Source: Dactylorhiza incarnata (lineage: Eukaryota > Streptophyta > Magnoliopsida > Asparagales > Orchidaceae). From it: 64,000 nucleotides of DNA. Where the stretch lies: contig JAWHQI010000614.1 in assembly GCA_033032865.1 (NCBI GenBank), positions 411,616 through 475,615 on the forward strand. Direction: 5' to 3'. Below, in pieces: positions 10,314-21,269 of the stretch. The translations under genes were made by a program, and so were the position numbers. How positions within the stretch are numbered: the first letter of the stretch is position 1; the number at the start of each line of letters is the position of its first letter. The notes under the pieces are model-generated. The model was not told the origin of the DNA. It worked only from the letters and a program-made list of their open reading frames with translations, and ran no database searches.

Positions 10314-11930
10314 CTATGTAACTTTCTTTTCCACCTCTTTTGTTGTGCAGGTTCGAAGGATGCAGACTATCATTGTTAAATGACACATGTCGAATGGGCT
10401 CTTCACTCTGGAACTTTCCCCCACGATTCTCTCAGCCGTTAGTACTGTTGATTGGCATAGGCGACTTGGACATGTTCCTCTTCCTCCGGGCTAGACTTGT
10501 GTGGGATGTAAGTGGGTCTTTGCCATCAAGCATGGCCCGGATGGGACAGTTCAACGCCTCAAGGCTCGTCTTGTTGCTCGTGGCTTTACTCAACAACAAG
10601 GCTTGGAAGCCTTGGATTATGATGAAACTTTCTCCCTGTCGCAAAGCTGAACACTGTTCGTGTTATGATCTCTCTAGCTGTTCATCGACACTGGCCGTTG
10701 CACCAATTGGACGTTAAGAATGCTTTTCTCAATGGCGATTTGCAGGAAACTGCCTACATGCAACAACCTCCCAGGTTTGAGACCACGGGGGAGTCTCTTG
10801 TATGTCGTCTAAAGAAATCTCTTTATGGTCTCAAACATTCTCCCCGGGCATGATTTGACAAGTTCAGTCAGGTTCGTGATGTTGGGTTCACTCGAAGCTC
10901 GTCTGACTTCTCTCTATTCACTCGTCTTAGACCGTCAAGCACTGTGATTCTCTTGGTATATGTCGATGATATTTTGATAACGGGAAATGATCTCCACGGA
11001 ATACATATGATCAAGCAACATTTGGCCTTTGTCTTTTAAACTAAAGACCTGGGGAACCTTCAGTACTTTCTTTGTCTCGAAGTCTCCCGGCATCCTGATG
11101 GTCTTGTTCTGTCTCAACGAAAATACTGTCTTCACCTGCTCCGTGACGCTGGCTACTCTGGATGCAAGCCTGCTGACACTCCTATGGATGTCAATCACAA
11201 GCTCTGTGCTCATGCCTCAGACTCCGATCTACTCCTTCCAAACCCGAAGTATTATCGTCGTCTTGTGGGGGAAACTAATATATCTAACGGTCACAAGACC
11301 TGACATATCCTTTGTTGTTGGAGTTGTTAGTTGTTTTATGCATGCACCACATATCTCTCATCTTCAGGCAGTTGAGCGCATTCTTCAATACTTGAAGACC
11401 GCTCCTGGACAAGGACTTGTATACAAGCCCTCTTCATCTCCCTTATCTCTTACTGCATACTCTGATGCTGATTATGCTGGCTCCCTGGATGATCGTCGTT
11501 CCACTAGTGGATATTGTACATACTTTGGTGGACACCTTATCACCTGGCGTAGCAAGAAGCAGTCGGTGGTTGCTCGTCCGCCGAAGCAGAGTATCGGTCA
11601 ATGACCCTTGTTGTTTCTGAGCTCACATAGCTAGAAAGCCTTCTCAGTGATCTTGGTGTAAAACTTCCCTCACCAACCACTCTCTATTGTGACAGTCAAG
11701 TTGCTATACATATTGCCAAGAATCCTGTTTTTCATGAACGGACAAAGCACATCGAAGTCGACTGTCACTTCATTCGGGAGAAGTTACAACTCAGGAAACT
11801 GGAGTTAATACATGTTCCTGCTGCCGGACAAGTTGCAGACATTCTCATGAAGGTTTTACCACGTCCACTATATTATCAGTTCTTGTCCAAGCTTGGTGCC
11901 TACGATCTGTATGCTTCAGCTTGCGGGGGA
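10314..11930 (+). pseudogene. Copia A pol remainder (RT, RNase H; integrase deleted)
   Basis: After element B the frame resumes at the end of the protease region. It reaches the pre-integrase words resembling DWHRRLGHVPLPPG, and then jumps straight into RT (CVGCKWVFAIKHGPDGT, about 10497). Nearly all of integrase is therefore missing. RT continues with [20 protein letters not shown] at 10695-10750, the YVDD loop at about 10960, and RNase H ([20 protein letters not shown]) at 11458-11540. Multiple stops and shifts follow. A purine-rich tract ttgcgggggaa ends it at 11931. Confidence 0.9.
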
Positions 11931-11931
11931 A

Positions 11932-12135
11932 TGTTAAAGAAATCATGTAAAAAGACCCAGTAACAAAGGCCCATTTAGGTTCTTTCTCTTTGTAGTTATT
12001 AGTCCCACATCTTAGAATGGGATTTCATATCCCCTCTCTCTTCTATATAAATGTACAAATACTTGTTGTAATACAGTGAAATACAAATGATTGGTATTTT
12101 TATCAAGTTTATTTCTCTCATGGTGTTTTTCTACG
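11932..12135 (+). repeat. 3' LTR of copia A
   Basis: 204 bp matching 3515-3721. The last base is g instead of a (TACG), but the duplication atacc follows at once at 12136-12140, which fixes the boundary. Confidence 0.94.
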
Positions 12136-12657
12136 ATACCCATAAAATATTAATAAGAAAATTAAAAAATTACTTTGTTATTTCATTAAAAATATACTAG
12201 ATGCACAAATTACTGGCGAACTGTAATCTAATTACAGACATCAAGGGATATGAAGCACAGTTACATTCATCAAAGAATATAAAGCACGGATGCATTCATC
12301 AAAGGATATAAAGTGCAGATGCATGTATTAATCTAACCTGAATTGAAGATGCTCTTAACTACCTAAAACCATTTCATGCATCAATATCAAGCCTGCTCTT
12401 AGTAATATATAAAGATATATATATATATCTTTATAATATTAAAAGGGAAAAGTTGCCTTTGGTGAAACATTCAAAATTGCCAAATATACCCCTATTGTTT
12501 AAATATAATGACTTAACATATATTATAATCTTTTTAAAAAAAATTAAAATACAATGTCCATTCAAGTAATTACACCATATCCCCAAATTAGAAGTAATGA
12601 TGAATATCCATAAAATCAAAAAAGATTTTAGTATAGCTCCTATACCTACTATGATAG

Positions 12658-12765
12658 GCTGTCATTAGGCATGCCACCAGTCTTTTCAATGAAGACTGTC
12701 ATTAGGCATGTCAGCGGTCTTTTCAATGAAAACTGTCATTAGGCGTGTCGGTGATATTTTCGAGG
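12658..12765 (+). repeat. 37-bp tandem repeat, three copies
   Basis: The phrase ctgtcattaggcatg recurs with period 37 (12661, 12698, 12735), each copy followed by a variant of tcttttcaatgaa. The copies are imperfect. Confidence 0.8.
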
Positions 12766-12974
12766 AGCTAATGATGATTTTTTTTTTAAAGTTGATTTGA
12801 TTTGATATGATATCAACTTTATTAAAGTTGATTTGATATGATATATGCATAATGATGAATTTTTTTAATAAAAATCAAAAGTGGTGTATAACTAATTTTT
12901 GTATTAATTAATTGATAGTGTGTTTATTTTAAGTTGCATTAATTAATTGGTAGGGGCGAAGCCCCGTGCCTGTG

Positions 12975-13059
12975 TCGCGGTCGAGGTACTGTCGCGGTCG
13001 AGGTACTGTCGCGGTCGAGGTACTGTCGCGGTCGAGGTACTGCCGCGGTCGGTCGTAGG
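12975..13059 (+). repeat. 17-bp minisatellite, about five copies
   Basis: Unit tcgcggtcgaggtactg is repeated about five times, the last copy starting ccgcgg. It is bracketed by two copies of the ggggcgRagccccgtgcctgt palindrome, so the array sits inside a duplicated hairpin. Confidence 0.88.
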
Positions 13060-13322
13060 GGCGGAGCCCCGTGCCTGTTACTCGTATATATAAAAGGGAA
13101 AACACTCTTTGGTGAAACATTCATCTTTTCAAATCTACTTCTTTATTACAAATTATACATTTTTTATAAGTGGCTTTAATTTGTGTTTTTTTTTAAATGT
13201 GTTATTATCCTCTCAATTTCTATTATGTTTTATATTCAGCATGCCAAAAATTTCCATGGAGACGACAAATGATGGGTGTACTGTTGTGTCGGGGCATGGG
13301 GGAACCCGTGCACAATTTCTTG

Positions 13323-13326
<4 letters not shown>

Positions 13327-13357
<31 letters not shown>
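13327..13357. repeat. AT microsatellite
   Basis: An uninterrupted ta dinucleotide run of about 30 bp follows the second Helitron-like block. Confidence 0.9.
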
Positions 13358-13360
<3 letters not shown>

Positions 13361-14427
13361 CCTTCACATGGTCAAAATCTTAGTATGGCAGCATGCATCA
13401 ATTATAAAGGAAGCACTAAACATGTATACAAAATATAAATAGAAGTAACACCACTTCAAAAGAATAGTATAGTATAAACCAATAATAGAGCCGACAAAAA
13501 TCAGGGTGGGATGGAGTAGAGGATGCTCTGATGAAAGGGTAGATGAGAGATTTGAGATTGATACCCAGAGAAGTTGAGAAACACAATGCAATTTTTGATG
13601 TTGTTGTGTGACTTGAGACAAAGCTAAGCCCTTTGAAGATTTATTGGGGAAGAGATTCTGAATTCAAGATGTCGCATGTGCCTCCATGACGAGATGATCA
13701 ATTATTCAAAGAGGTAGATTCATGAATGGGAATCCCAGATTTAGAAGCAGCGAATATGGAGTTAGATTGACTTGTGGATAGAAGACGATAGAGCGGTTTC
13801 ATTTGTCAGCAAAATGAGGATTACGACATGTTCAAAGTGTAAAATTTGATTGTCATTTATGATGGTTTCAATAGAAGGGACTACGCTAGGCGCTAGCATA
13901 ATTTTAGTCATTTTGTTTGGTCGATTAATAGTCAGAACATACTCAAAATTTGCTGAACCAAACAAAATCCACTGGCTGACTAACCTTGAAAATGAAGTTG
14001 ATGCCTAATCAAGCCCGACCAGCCACAACTCATCATTTTTTTATATTACACAAATTATGCGTAGTTCCAATTAAGGAACATATGCCACGGCAAAAGTAGG
14101 TTCTCATATAATATTTCTATCTTGTGTTCCATATCCACTATATAGATTGTTTGGGTTGTGTTAGTTAAGTTTGGTATATTTGATCAAGTTTTAGTCATAT
14201 ATTTATGTATGAAGACTGGAATGGTATTGAATCATATGAAAGCATAAAAACAGTCTGTTATTTCTAGTTTCTTTTTCCAAGGATGTCATTAGGGTCTGTG
14301 GCACCTAATGAAATTTACATTGAGAGCCATAGTTTTGAATCCCCAAGATGGTTTCAGTCCATTGCTTCCAATGAGGGTGGTATTTTGTTTTACGTGCCGT
14401 AACATCGTTAATTTTATTGATTAATAC

Positions 14428-14610
14428 TGTTAGAAAAGAGATTAGAAAAGCCCATGTAATGGGCCCATCCTTGAGCCCTTTATTCCTTCTCCTCTTTAGT
14501 CCCACACCTTGTATAGGTTTTTCTTTCTCTCTTTCTCTACTATATATTTGTATTCTTCCTTTGTATTTAGACATATGAGAAATATATAAAAGTATTGGGG
14601 ATTTCCAACA
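14428..14610 (+). repeat. 5' LTR of copia C
   Basis: 183 bp, TGTTAGAAAAG...TTTCCAACA, with an AT-rich TATA-like stretch at about 14541. It pairs with 19366-19545, which lacks three bases. Confidence 0.95.
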
Positions 14611-14622
14611 TGGTATCAGAGC
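14611..14622 (+). other. Primer binding site of copia C
   Basis: tggtatcagagc, the canonical initiator tRNA-Met site, directly abuts the LTR. Confidence 0.92.
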
Positions 14623-14684
14623 CAGGTTCTCCTCTCTAACCCCCGGTTCCTTTTTTTTTGCGGTCTCCCCCCTCCTCCTCCTGT

Positions 14685-14760
14685 GCGGTATCCCGTTTTG
14701 TGAGACCGCCCCTTTTCCTTCGTGCTCCCTCCTGTGCGGTCTCCGGTTTTGTGAGACCGC
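14685..14760 (+). promoter_or_regulatory. Paired GCGGTCTC/GAGACCGC hairpins in copia C leader
   Basis: The first pairs 14685-14692 with 14702-14709 (8 bp with one mismatch). The second pairs 14736-14743 with 14753-14760 (8 bp perfect, 9-nt loop cggttttgt). They have the same location and stem core as in A, B and D. An unpaired third gcggtctc lies at 14660. Confidence 0.7.
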
Positions 14761-14879
14761 TCTTCCCCCCCTCCCCTCTTTCCTTCGTGCTCCCTCCCCT
14801 TTTATACTCTCCCTGCCCTCTGCCAGATGGGTCCCACCCCACCGCTGCTCAAGCCCACTGCTTCAGACCGCTGTCTCCT

Positions 14880-15240
14880 CCTCTCGCGCGGGCTTCTCCA
14901 TTCGCGCTAGACAGGCTGCTCGATGCCAGTCCGCCTCCAGACCGCCAGCTCCAGCTCGCCATCAGACTGCTGCCAGCTCCAGCTCGCTGCCAGTCCGCTG
15001 CTTCAGATCGCTATTCCAGTCCGCCGACTTCTCCATTCGCGCTGGTCAGGCCGCTCGCTGCCAGTCCGCCGCCAGACCGCCAGCTCCAGCTCGCCGCCAG
15101 ACCGCCAGCCCCAGGTCGCCTCAGTTCGCTCTGTCCGCCAGACTGCTAGCTCCAGCTCGCCGCCAGACCGCCAACTCCAACTCCAGTTCGCCTCAGTTCG
15201 CTCAGTTCGCCAGACTGCTCGCACCAGCTCGCTAAACCGC
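14880..15240 (+). repeat. Leader repeats of copia C
   Basis: Tandem imperfect repeats of cagaccgccagctccagctc and related words fill the leader up to the gag start. They stay open in several frames on both strands without a recognisable protein. Confidence 0.78.
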
Positions 15241-15271
15241 ACGGCCTCTTCTTGCTGCTCTATTCGGTTTC

Positions 15272-16677
15272 ATGGGTTCCTCGGTCAACTCCTCTGAATT
15301 GCCTGCTGCTCGCGTCACTCCTTCTCACGAACTCCGTGATGAGCTACGGATCACCACTATTTCCCTGCCCAGAAAGAAAAATTTTGTGCCTTGGGTGCAC
15401 TCCGTTCGTCGGGTCCTTCAGGCAAAAGGACTCTTACTTCATCTCACGCAGGCACCTCCTTCCCCTTCTATTGACGATTGGCTGCGGAATCACGGTCGAG
15501 TTCAGACATGGCTTCTCAACTCCATGGATGGCGAACCCTACCAAATGACCATGTATCACGAGACGGCCAAGGGTATGTGGGACGAGCTTCATTCCTTGTA
15601 CTCTGGCAAGGACAGTCTCCAGCACCTCTATGACATTATTACTGATCTCCAGGCCCTGGATACGGGTGGGGCTGCGGACATGACCTCCTTTATTGCTCGT
15701 GCTAAGGGTCTTACTGAAGCATGGATCCAGCATCAGCCATCTACCACTGATCTCGCGACCCAACGGGCTCAGAAGGAAGCCGTCTGTATTGCTCTGATAA
15801 TGGCCCGTGTTCCTCCACATCTGCACAGTGTTCGGGCCCAGATACTCTCCTCCACTACCACCCCTTCCCTCCATGATGTTTGCTCTATGTTACTCAGGGT
15901 AACTCCTCCCTATGAGACTCCCACAAGTTTCTCCCCGGCTCTTCTTCAGCAGCCACTTCTTCCCACTCCTGGTTCTTCTCGTGGCTCCTCCACTAGGGGA
16001 GGTCGCCACCCGTCTCGCGGGCGAGGACGTGGTGGCCGCTCAACTATGCGTTGTACTTACTGTCACCCCGAGGGACATCTTGAAGCCATATGTTACCGCA
16101 AGCATGGCCTGCCTCCTCACCTTACTGCCTCTGCCTCCGCTGGAATGCCTTCACAGGAGTCTACCTCTCCTACCCACCAAGACCTCAATGAGCTCCGCAC
16201 CCAACTCTAACAGCTCCAGGGTGCTCTCAACCGCCCTTCTGCCACCGCTGCCTCATTCTCCACTGAAGGTATAACCTGTCTTTCTCAGAGCCCCCACTGG
16301 ATTGCCGATTCCGGTGCTACTCATCACATCACCTCCCAGAGGCCCCCAAAGTATATACAGTCTGCTCATCCTAAGTTCATCACTGTTGCTAATGGCGACA
16401 CCACCCCGGTCTCTGGCGCAGCTGACCTTCGCCTCACTCCAACTCTCCCTCTATCCTTGGTTCTTCATGTTCCGGGCTCTCCCTTTAATTTACTCTCTAT
16501 TAGTCGTCTAACGCAGGAACTTGATTGCTTTGTTACCTTCTCTTCTTCATCTTTTGTTGTGCAGGATCGCCGCACGCGGAATATCATTGGTAAAAGGCGG
16601 CTGGAAAATGGATTGTATCTCATGGATATCTCACCTATCACTCTCTCTGCTATCTCCACCACTGATGACGCCTTGGG
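15272..16677 (+). pseudogene. Copia C gag-protease
   Basis: The start at 15272 (MGSSVNSSELPA) matches the start in B. The gag core carries [36 protein letters not shown] and [13 protein letters not shown]. The zinc knuckle CTYCHPEGHLEAIC is near 16050 and the protease [10 protein letters not shown] at about 16303. A TAA at 16208-16210 replaces a Gln codon (CAA in relatives). The frame then stays open to about 16660, where a deletion of about 7 bp removes part of the WHRRLGH motif and shifts the frame. Confidence 0.93.
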
Positions 16678-17829
16678 CATGCTTCCCTTCCAGTTCTCAA
16701 GAAAGCTCTTCCTGGTGTTCCCTTACAAGAGTTTACTTGTGAATCCTGTATCTATGACAAACAACATCGTTCGTCTTTTCCCTCTACTTGTACCCAGAGT
16801 AGTACTCCATTCTCTTTAGCTCACTCTGATATATGGGGCCCATATAAAGTCCCTAGTATTTTTGGATATCGCTACTTTGTGACATTTATTGATGATTACT
16901 CACGGCTTACTTGGTTATATTTACTGATGACCGTACTGACTTAACATCTGTGTTCCACACCTTTATTACTGAGATGCATACACAGTTCTCTACTCCGTTA
17001 AAAATCATCCGAACTGATAATGCTCGTGAGTACACCGGTCGTACTTTCTCCAATCTTTGCTCTGAGTTTGGCATCATCCATCAAACCTCCTGCGCTTATA
17101 TTCCCCAACAAAATGGAGTGGCCGGGCGAAAGAACCGACATCTCCTTGATGTAGCTCGGTCCCTTATGTTCCAAATGCAGGTACCCACCGAATATTGGAA
17201 CTTTGCGGTTTCTACTGCTTGTCATCTCATCAACCGCATGCCCTCGTCCGTCCTTGCTTTCGCCTCCCCATTCAGTCTCCTTTTCCCCTCCACATCTCCT
17301 TTTCCTCTCACACCCCGTGTCTTCGGCTGTGTTTGCTATGCTCATCTCCTTGGCCCACCTACCGACAAACATGCTGCTCGCGCCGTCAAGTATATCTTCG
17401 TTGGTTATTCACGAACTCAGAAAGGTTATGTCTGTTACTCTCCCACTGAAGGCAAGCTATTGGTCTCGGTTGATGTAACCTTTTCTGAGGACCAACCATT
17501 CCACTCCCTACCTCTCACTACTCTCCCTCTTTCCCGACTCCTCTTCCTCGACCAGCCATCCCGGTCACGACTCTGTCTCTACCACCAACTCCACCTACGA
17601 TTCACCTCCCTCCCGTGGCACCTCCATCCCCTCTGCGTGTTTATACTCGCCGAAAATTCAAGGATGCTCTCCTACAACAATCTCCTGATGCCAATGACAT
17701 TCCGACAACGGCTGATCCAGCGACCACCTCTACGGCTCATCCCTTGGCCAACTACGTATCTCTACATCGTCTTCCCCCCCTCTCCAACAATTTGCCACCT
17801 CTCCTTCTTCTGTTTCTCTTCCTAACAAT
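16678..17829 (+). pseudogene. Copia C integrase
   Basis: Segments in order are zinc-binding CESCIYDKQHRSSF (about 16735) and the catalytic core with HSDIWGPYK (about 16825), [10 protein letters not shown] (about 17015) and QQNGVAGRKNRH (about 17110), which carries G in place of the expected catalytic Glu of VAERKN. The C-terminal RVFGCVCYAHLLGP and FVGYSRTQKGYVCYSP follow. One base is missing near 16927 (WLYLL-D). The linker to RT after 17550 is out of frame. Confidence 0.9.
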
Positions 17830-19365
17830 GTGCAGGAGGCTCTTCACCATCCAGGTTGGCGGGCAGCCCTGGACGACGAAATGACAACCCTCTGGGCTAA
17901 CCAGACATGGGATCTGGTCCCCCTTCCTCCTGGCCACTCCTGTGTTAGCTGCAAATGGGTCTTTGTTATTAAACATGCTGCTGATGACACCATTGATCGC
18001 TTGAAAGCTCGCCTCGTGGCCAAGGGTTTCACTCAGCAACAAAGACTCGATTATGAGGAAACCTTCTCCCCGGTGGCCAAACTGAACACTGTTCGTGTTC
18101 TTATCTCCTTGGCTGTCCATCGTCATTGGCCCCTGTATCAGCTAGACATCAAAAATGCCTTCCTTAATGGTGATCTGCAGGAAGTTGTCTATATGCTCCA
18201 ACCTCCCGGGTTTGAGACCACGGGGGAGTCCTTGGTCTGCGTCTCCGGAAGTCTATATATGGTCTCAAACAGTCACCGCACGCTTGGTTTGACAAATTCA
18301 GCAAGGTTGTTTGTGCTATGGGATTCACTCGCAGCACGACTGATTTCTCTCTATTCACCCGCCATCGGTCAACCGACACTGTGATTCTTCTTGTATATGT
18401 TGATGATATCCTCATCACTGGCGACGACACCACAGAGATACAATATGTTAAACAACAGCTGAACTCGGCATTTCAAACAAAAGACCTGGGAAATCTTCGA
18501 TACTTCCTTGGGCTTGAAGTAGCGAGACGACCTGACGGTCTTGTTCTATCCCAACGGAAGTACTGTATTGACCTCCTTCAAGATGCTGGATACTCTGGGT
18601 GCAAACCTGTGGACACTCCTATGGATGCAAATCACAAGTTCTCTGCTCATAGATCTGACTCCGACCAACTGCTTACAAACCCCGAATACTATCGACGCTT
18701 GGTCGGAAAGCTAATTTACCTTACGGTGACATGACGAACATCTCATTTGCTGTAGGAGTAGTGAGTCGGTTTATGCATGCTCCTCGGACATCTCATCTTC
18801 AAGTTGTTGAGCGTATTCTTAGATATCTAAAGAACACTCCAGGACAAGGACTTCTGTACAAACCTTCTACCTCTCTATCCCTTGTCGCGTTTTGTGATGC
18901 TGACTACGCGGGATCTCCTGATGATAGGCGCTCTACCACTGGTTTTTGTACATATTTCGGTGGACATCTCATTACCTGGCGTAGCAAGAAACAGACTGTG
19001 GTTGCTCGCTCCTCTGCTGAGGCTGAGTACCGGGCCATGGCAACTGTTACTTCTGAGTTAACCTGGCTTGAGAGCATTCTGAATGATTTAGGTGTAAGAC
19101 TCTCATCTCCGGCAATCCTTCTTTGACAGTCAAGCAACAATACACATTGCCAAGAATCCAGTCTTCCATGAACGAACAAAGCATATCGAAGTTGACTGTC
19201 ACTTTATCCGGGAGAAGGTCCAGTCAAAGAAGATAGAATTAGAGCATGTTTCCGCTACAAGACAGGTTGCTGACATCCTTACTAAAGCTCTCTCCAGGCC
19301 TTTATACTATCAGTTTTTATCAAAGCTTGGTGCATACGACTTGTACGCTCCAGCTTGCGGGGGAA
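17830..19365 (+). pseudogene. Copia C reverse transcriptase and RNase H
   Basis: RT starts with [17 protein letters not shown] and continues through [18 protein letters not shown] to [12 protein letters not shown] one-base deletion near 18240 shifts the frame, and it resumes at 18318 with FSLFTRHRS and the intact catalytic YVDDILIT at about 18396. A small lesion and stop near 18732 precede RNase H (DADYAGSPDDRRSTTGFC, TWRSKKQTVVARSSAEAEYR). A further shift lies near 19125 before [17 protein letters not shown]. Residual similarity runs to the polypurine tract. Confidence 0.92.
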
Positions 19366-19545
19366 TGTTAGAAAAGAGATTAGAAAGTCCATGTAATGGG
19401 CCCATCTTTGGGCTCTTTATTCCTTCTCCTCTTTAGTCCCACACCTTGTATAGGTTTTTCTTTCTCTCCTTCTCTACTATATATTTGTATTCTTCCTTTG
19501 TATTTAGACATGAGAAATATATAAAAGTATTGGGGATTTCCAACA
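19366..19545 (+). repeat. 3' LTR of copia C
   Basis: 180 bp, pairing with 14428-14610, followed by duplication aatac and then 70 bp of intron before a KTI12 exon. Confidence 0.95.
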
Positions 19546-19620
19546 AATACATTATTTACAGAAAATTCGTATTTTATTTAAATTAAAGGGAGTGTTCTAA
19601 CTGCAACTTTAACTTCTCAG

Positions 19621-19706
19621 CTTTATTGTGACACGGAAGAGAAGTACTGTCGGGAGTGGAACAACAAGCGTGCAGAAAGTGAACAATCGTCCTATGATAC
19701 TAAGAT
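19621..19706 (+). CDS. KTI12: KTI12 exon (first in window)
   Basis: 86 bp between acceptor cttctcag and donor gtaagt. It encodes [14 protein letters not shown] onward and ends in phase 2 (at). The upstream intron exceeds 19.6 kb, with copia C only 75 bp away. Confidence 0.92.
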
Positions 19707-21237
19707 GTAAGTGCTAAATTTCAGTTCGAATTACAGACAGTTCCATCCTAAAATCATTTTTACATGCTTCTATTTTGTAGAAATCAAGGAGATTTTTACA
19801 TTAACTCAGGTTCTATTTTTCACAAGGTCAAAATATTGTTCATTCTTTTCTCATGGTCATTATCAACTATCCGAAACGTCATGAGACGTGTTGGTCTAAT
19901 GCTTTATGGATGGGTCCTTGTTCAAGTATGTGTGTGAGAGAGAGAGAGAGATAGAGAGAACTCTCTACTGCTCCACTTTGGAGTTGCAGACTGAGTTCCT
20001 TTTACCACTTGAGAGGGGAGAGATGTGGATAGAAAGCTAGCGGCTAGGGTGTGTGTATTGGGGGTGGGGGGTGGGGGGAATAGAGCCCAACTCATATATG
20101 CAGTCTGGTAGCGAGGGAGGGATCTTTACTGGTTTAAAGCTGTAAGTCTTTTATTGCATGATTGGAAGTGTTTTATTCAATATCAAGGGATTCAATTTTG
20201 TTCATTCCTAAGGAGTTTGGAATACACTCTGTTTCGAATAGAGCCCAACTCATATATGCAGTCTGGTAACGAGGGAGGGATGTTTACTTGTTTAGAGTTG
20301 TAAGTCTTTTATTGCATGATTGAAAGTGTTTTATTCAAAATCAAGGGACTCAATTTTGTTCATTCCTAAGGAGTTTGGAATGCACTCTGTTTCTTTTGTA
20401 GTGTTTAATGTTGTTTTTTAATTATCAATTAAGAATGGTATAAATGTATAATGGGTACTCTTTAACTAATAAGAACTCTAGTTGTGCAGATTTGATGACC
20501 TTGTGAGGAGATTTGAGAGGCCTGACCGTCGAAATCGCTGGGATTACCCCCTTTTTGAATTGTTTCCCTCTAGAGGTAATTTTACTAGTGAGGATCTTTA
20601 ACTTCAAGGCTTTTGTATTTTCTCATCCCAAATGACTGTCAAGTGTTCGGTACAGGGCATAGTAAAAATGGTTTATCACATAGTGGAGCTCAAGCTTTCA
20701 TATTTTGCTCCTAGGATAAAACAATATTTATTAATTTATTCTATGTAACTTTTCGATGTTTTTTTGTGTGCAAAAAATGTAGTTTTTTTTAAGTATCGTG
20801 CTTTTAGAAGTTATTGCCAGTATGTTTTGGCAGTTATTACTTTAATCTTTTTGACTAAGCTTTATTGTTGAATGAAGTTGGCAATGCACTCTTTAATTTA
20901 TTATTTTTGTATATGTATGTGATGCTCATAATTATTTTTTCATATTATTATTTTTCAAACAATTCTAGAGAAATGAATAAAATGCTAATCCCAATTAAGT
21001 TCTATATTTTCATAACTTTTCATAGTTCTAGACAAATACTGATCGCATGGCTTACCACTCGTAGATAGTGCATTGGTGCATTGTTCTAAAGCATTTCTAA
21101 GTTTATCTAAACATTGAAATTTTCTTACTCTCTTTTAGTTAACACTTAATGATCTTGTTACGTGCGCGCGCACGACTTATTATTGTCTTTTGTATTTTAA
21201 ATTGAATGACATTAGGTAAATGGTATGTGACCCCCCC

Positions 21238-21269
<32 letters not shown>

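Larger units (their letters stand above)
3515..12135 (+). mobile_element. Copia element A (full length, with nested B)
   Basis: Two LTRs (3515-3721 and 11932-12135) flank a primer binding site, a gag-protease region, a truncated pol and a polypurine tract. The 5-bp target duplication atacc is present at 3510-3514 and 12136-12140. Element B is inserted antisense at 5846-10313. Without B the element is about 4.15 kb, short because most of integrase and the start of RT are deleted near 10480. I count roughly 11 substitutions over about 204 aligned LTR bases, making it the oldest of the four related copies A-D. Confidence 0.95.
12434..13330 (+). mobile_element. Helitron-like terminal sequences (two copies)
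   Basis: Two blocks begin with tc, an AT-rich run, then taaaagggaaaa and tttggtgaaacattca (12430-12475 and 13082-13125), typical of plant Helitron 5' ends. GC-rich short palindromes that could be 3' hairpins follow: ggggcgaagcccc at 12954-12966, ggggcggagcccc at 13060-13072, and gcatgggggaacccgtgc at about 13295. Clear CTRR ends and A/T flanks are not seen, so the borders are uncertain. No Rep/helicase coding sequence is present. Confidence 0.35.
12141..14422. other. Host intron/intergenic stretch with small repeats
   Basis: AT-rich sequence between copia A and copia C. It contains minisatellites, Helitron-like termini (12434-13330) and an AT microsatellite. No KTI12 upstream exon was found: I looked for the P-loop GQPCSGKS-type coding sequence and saw none. 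From about 13360 to 14422 I see nothing else I can name. Confidence 0.55.
14428..19545 (+). mobile_element. Copia element C (full length)
   Basis: LTRs at 14428-14610 and 19366-19545 flank a complete copia domain order (gag, protease, integrase, RT, RNase H). The target duplication aatac is exact at 14423-14427 and 19546-19550. Primer binding site tggtatcagagc is at 14611-14622 and polypurine tract gcgggggaa is at 19357-19365. About five substitutions separate the LTRs over 180 bp. The coding region has one nonsense change and several small frameshifts. The element ends 75 bp before a KTI12 exon. Confidence 0.96.

Noticed and set aside
14658..15297. ORFs of 163 and 124 codons in the copia C leader
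   Set aside because: Repeat-driven Pro/Ser/Arg-rich frames upstream of the true gag start.
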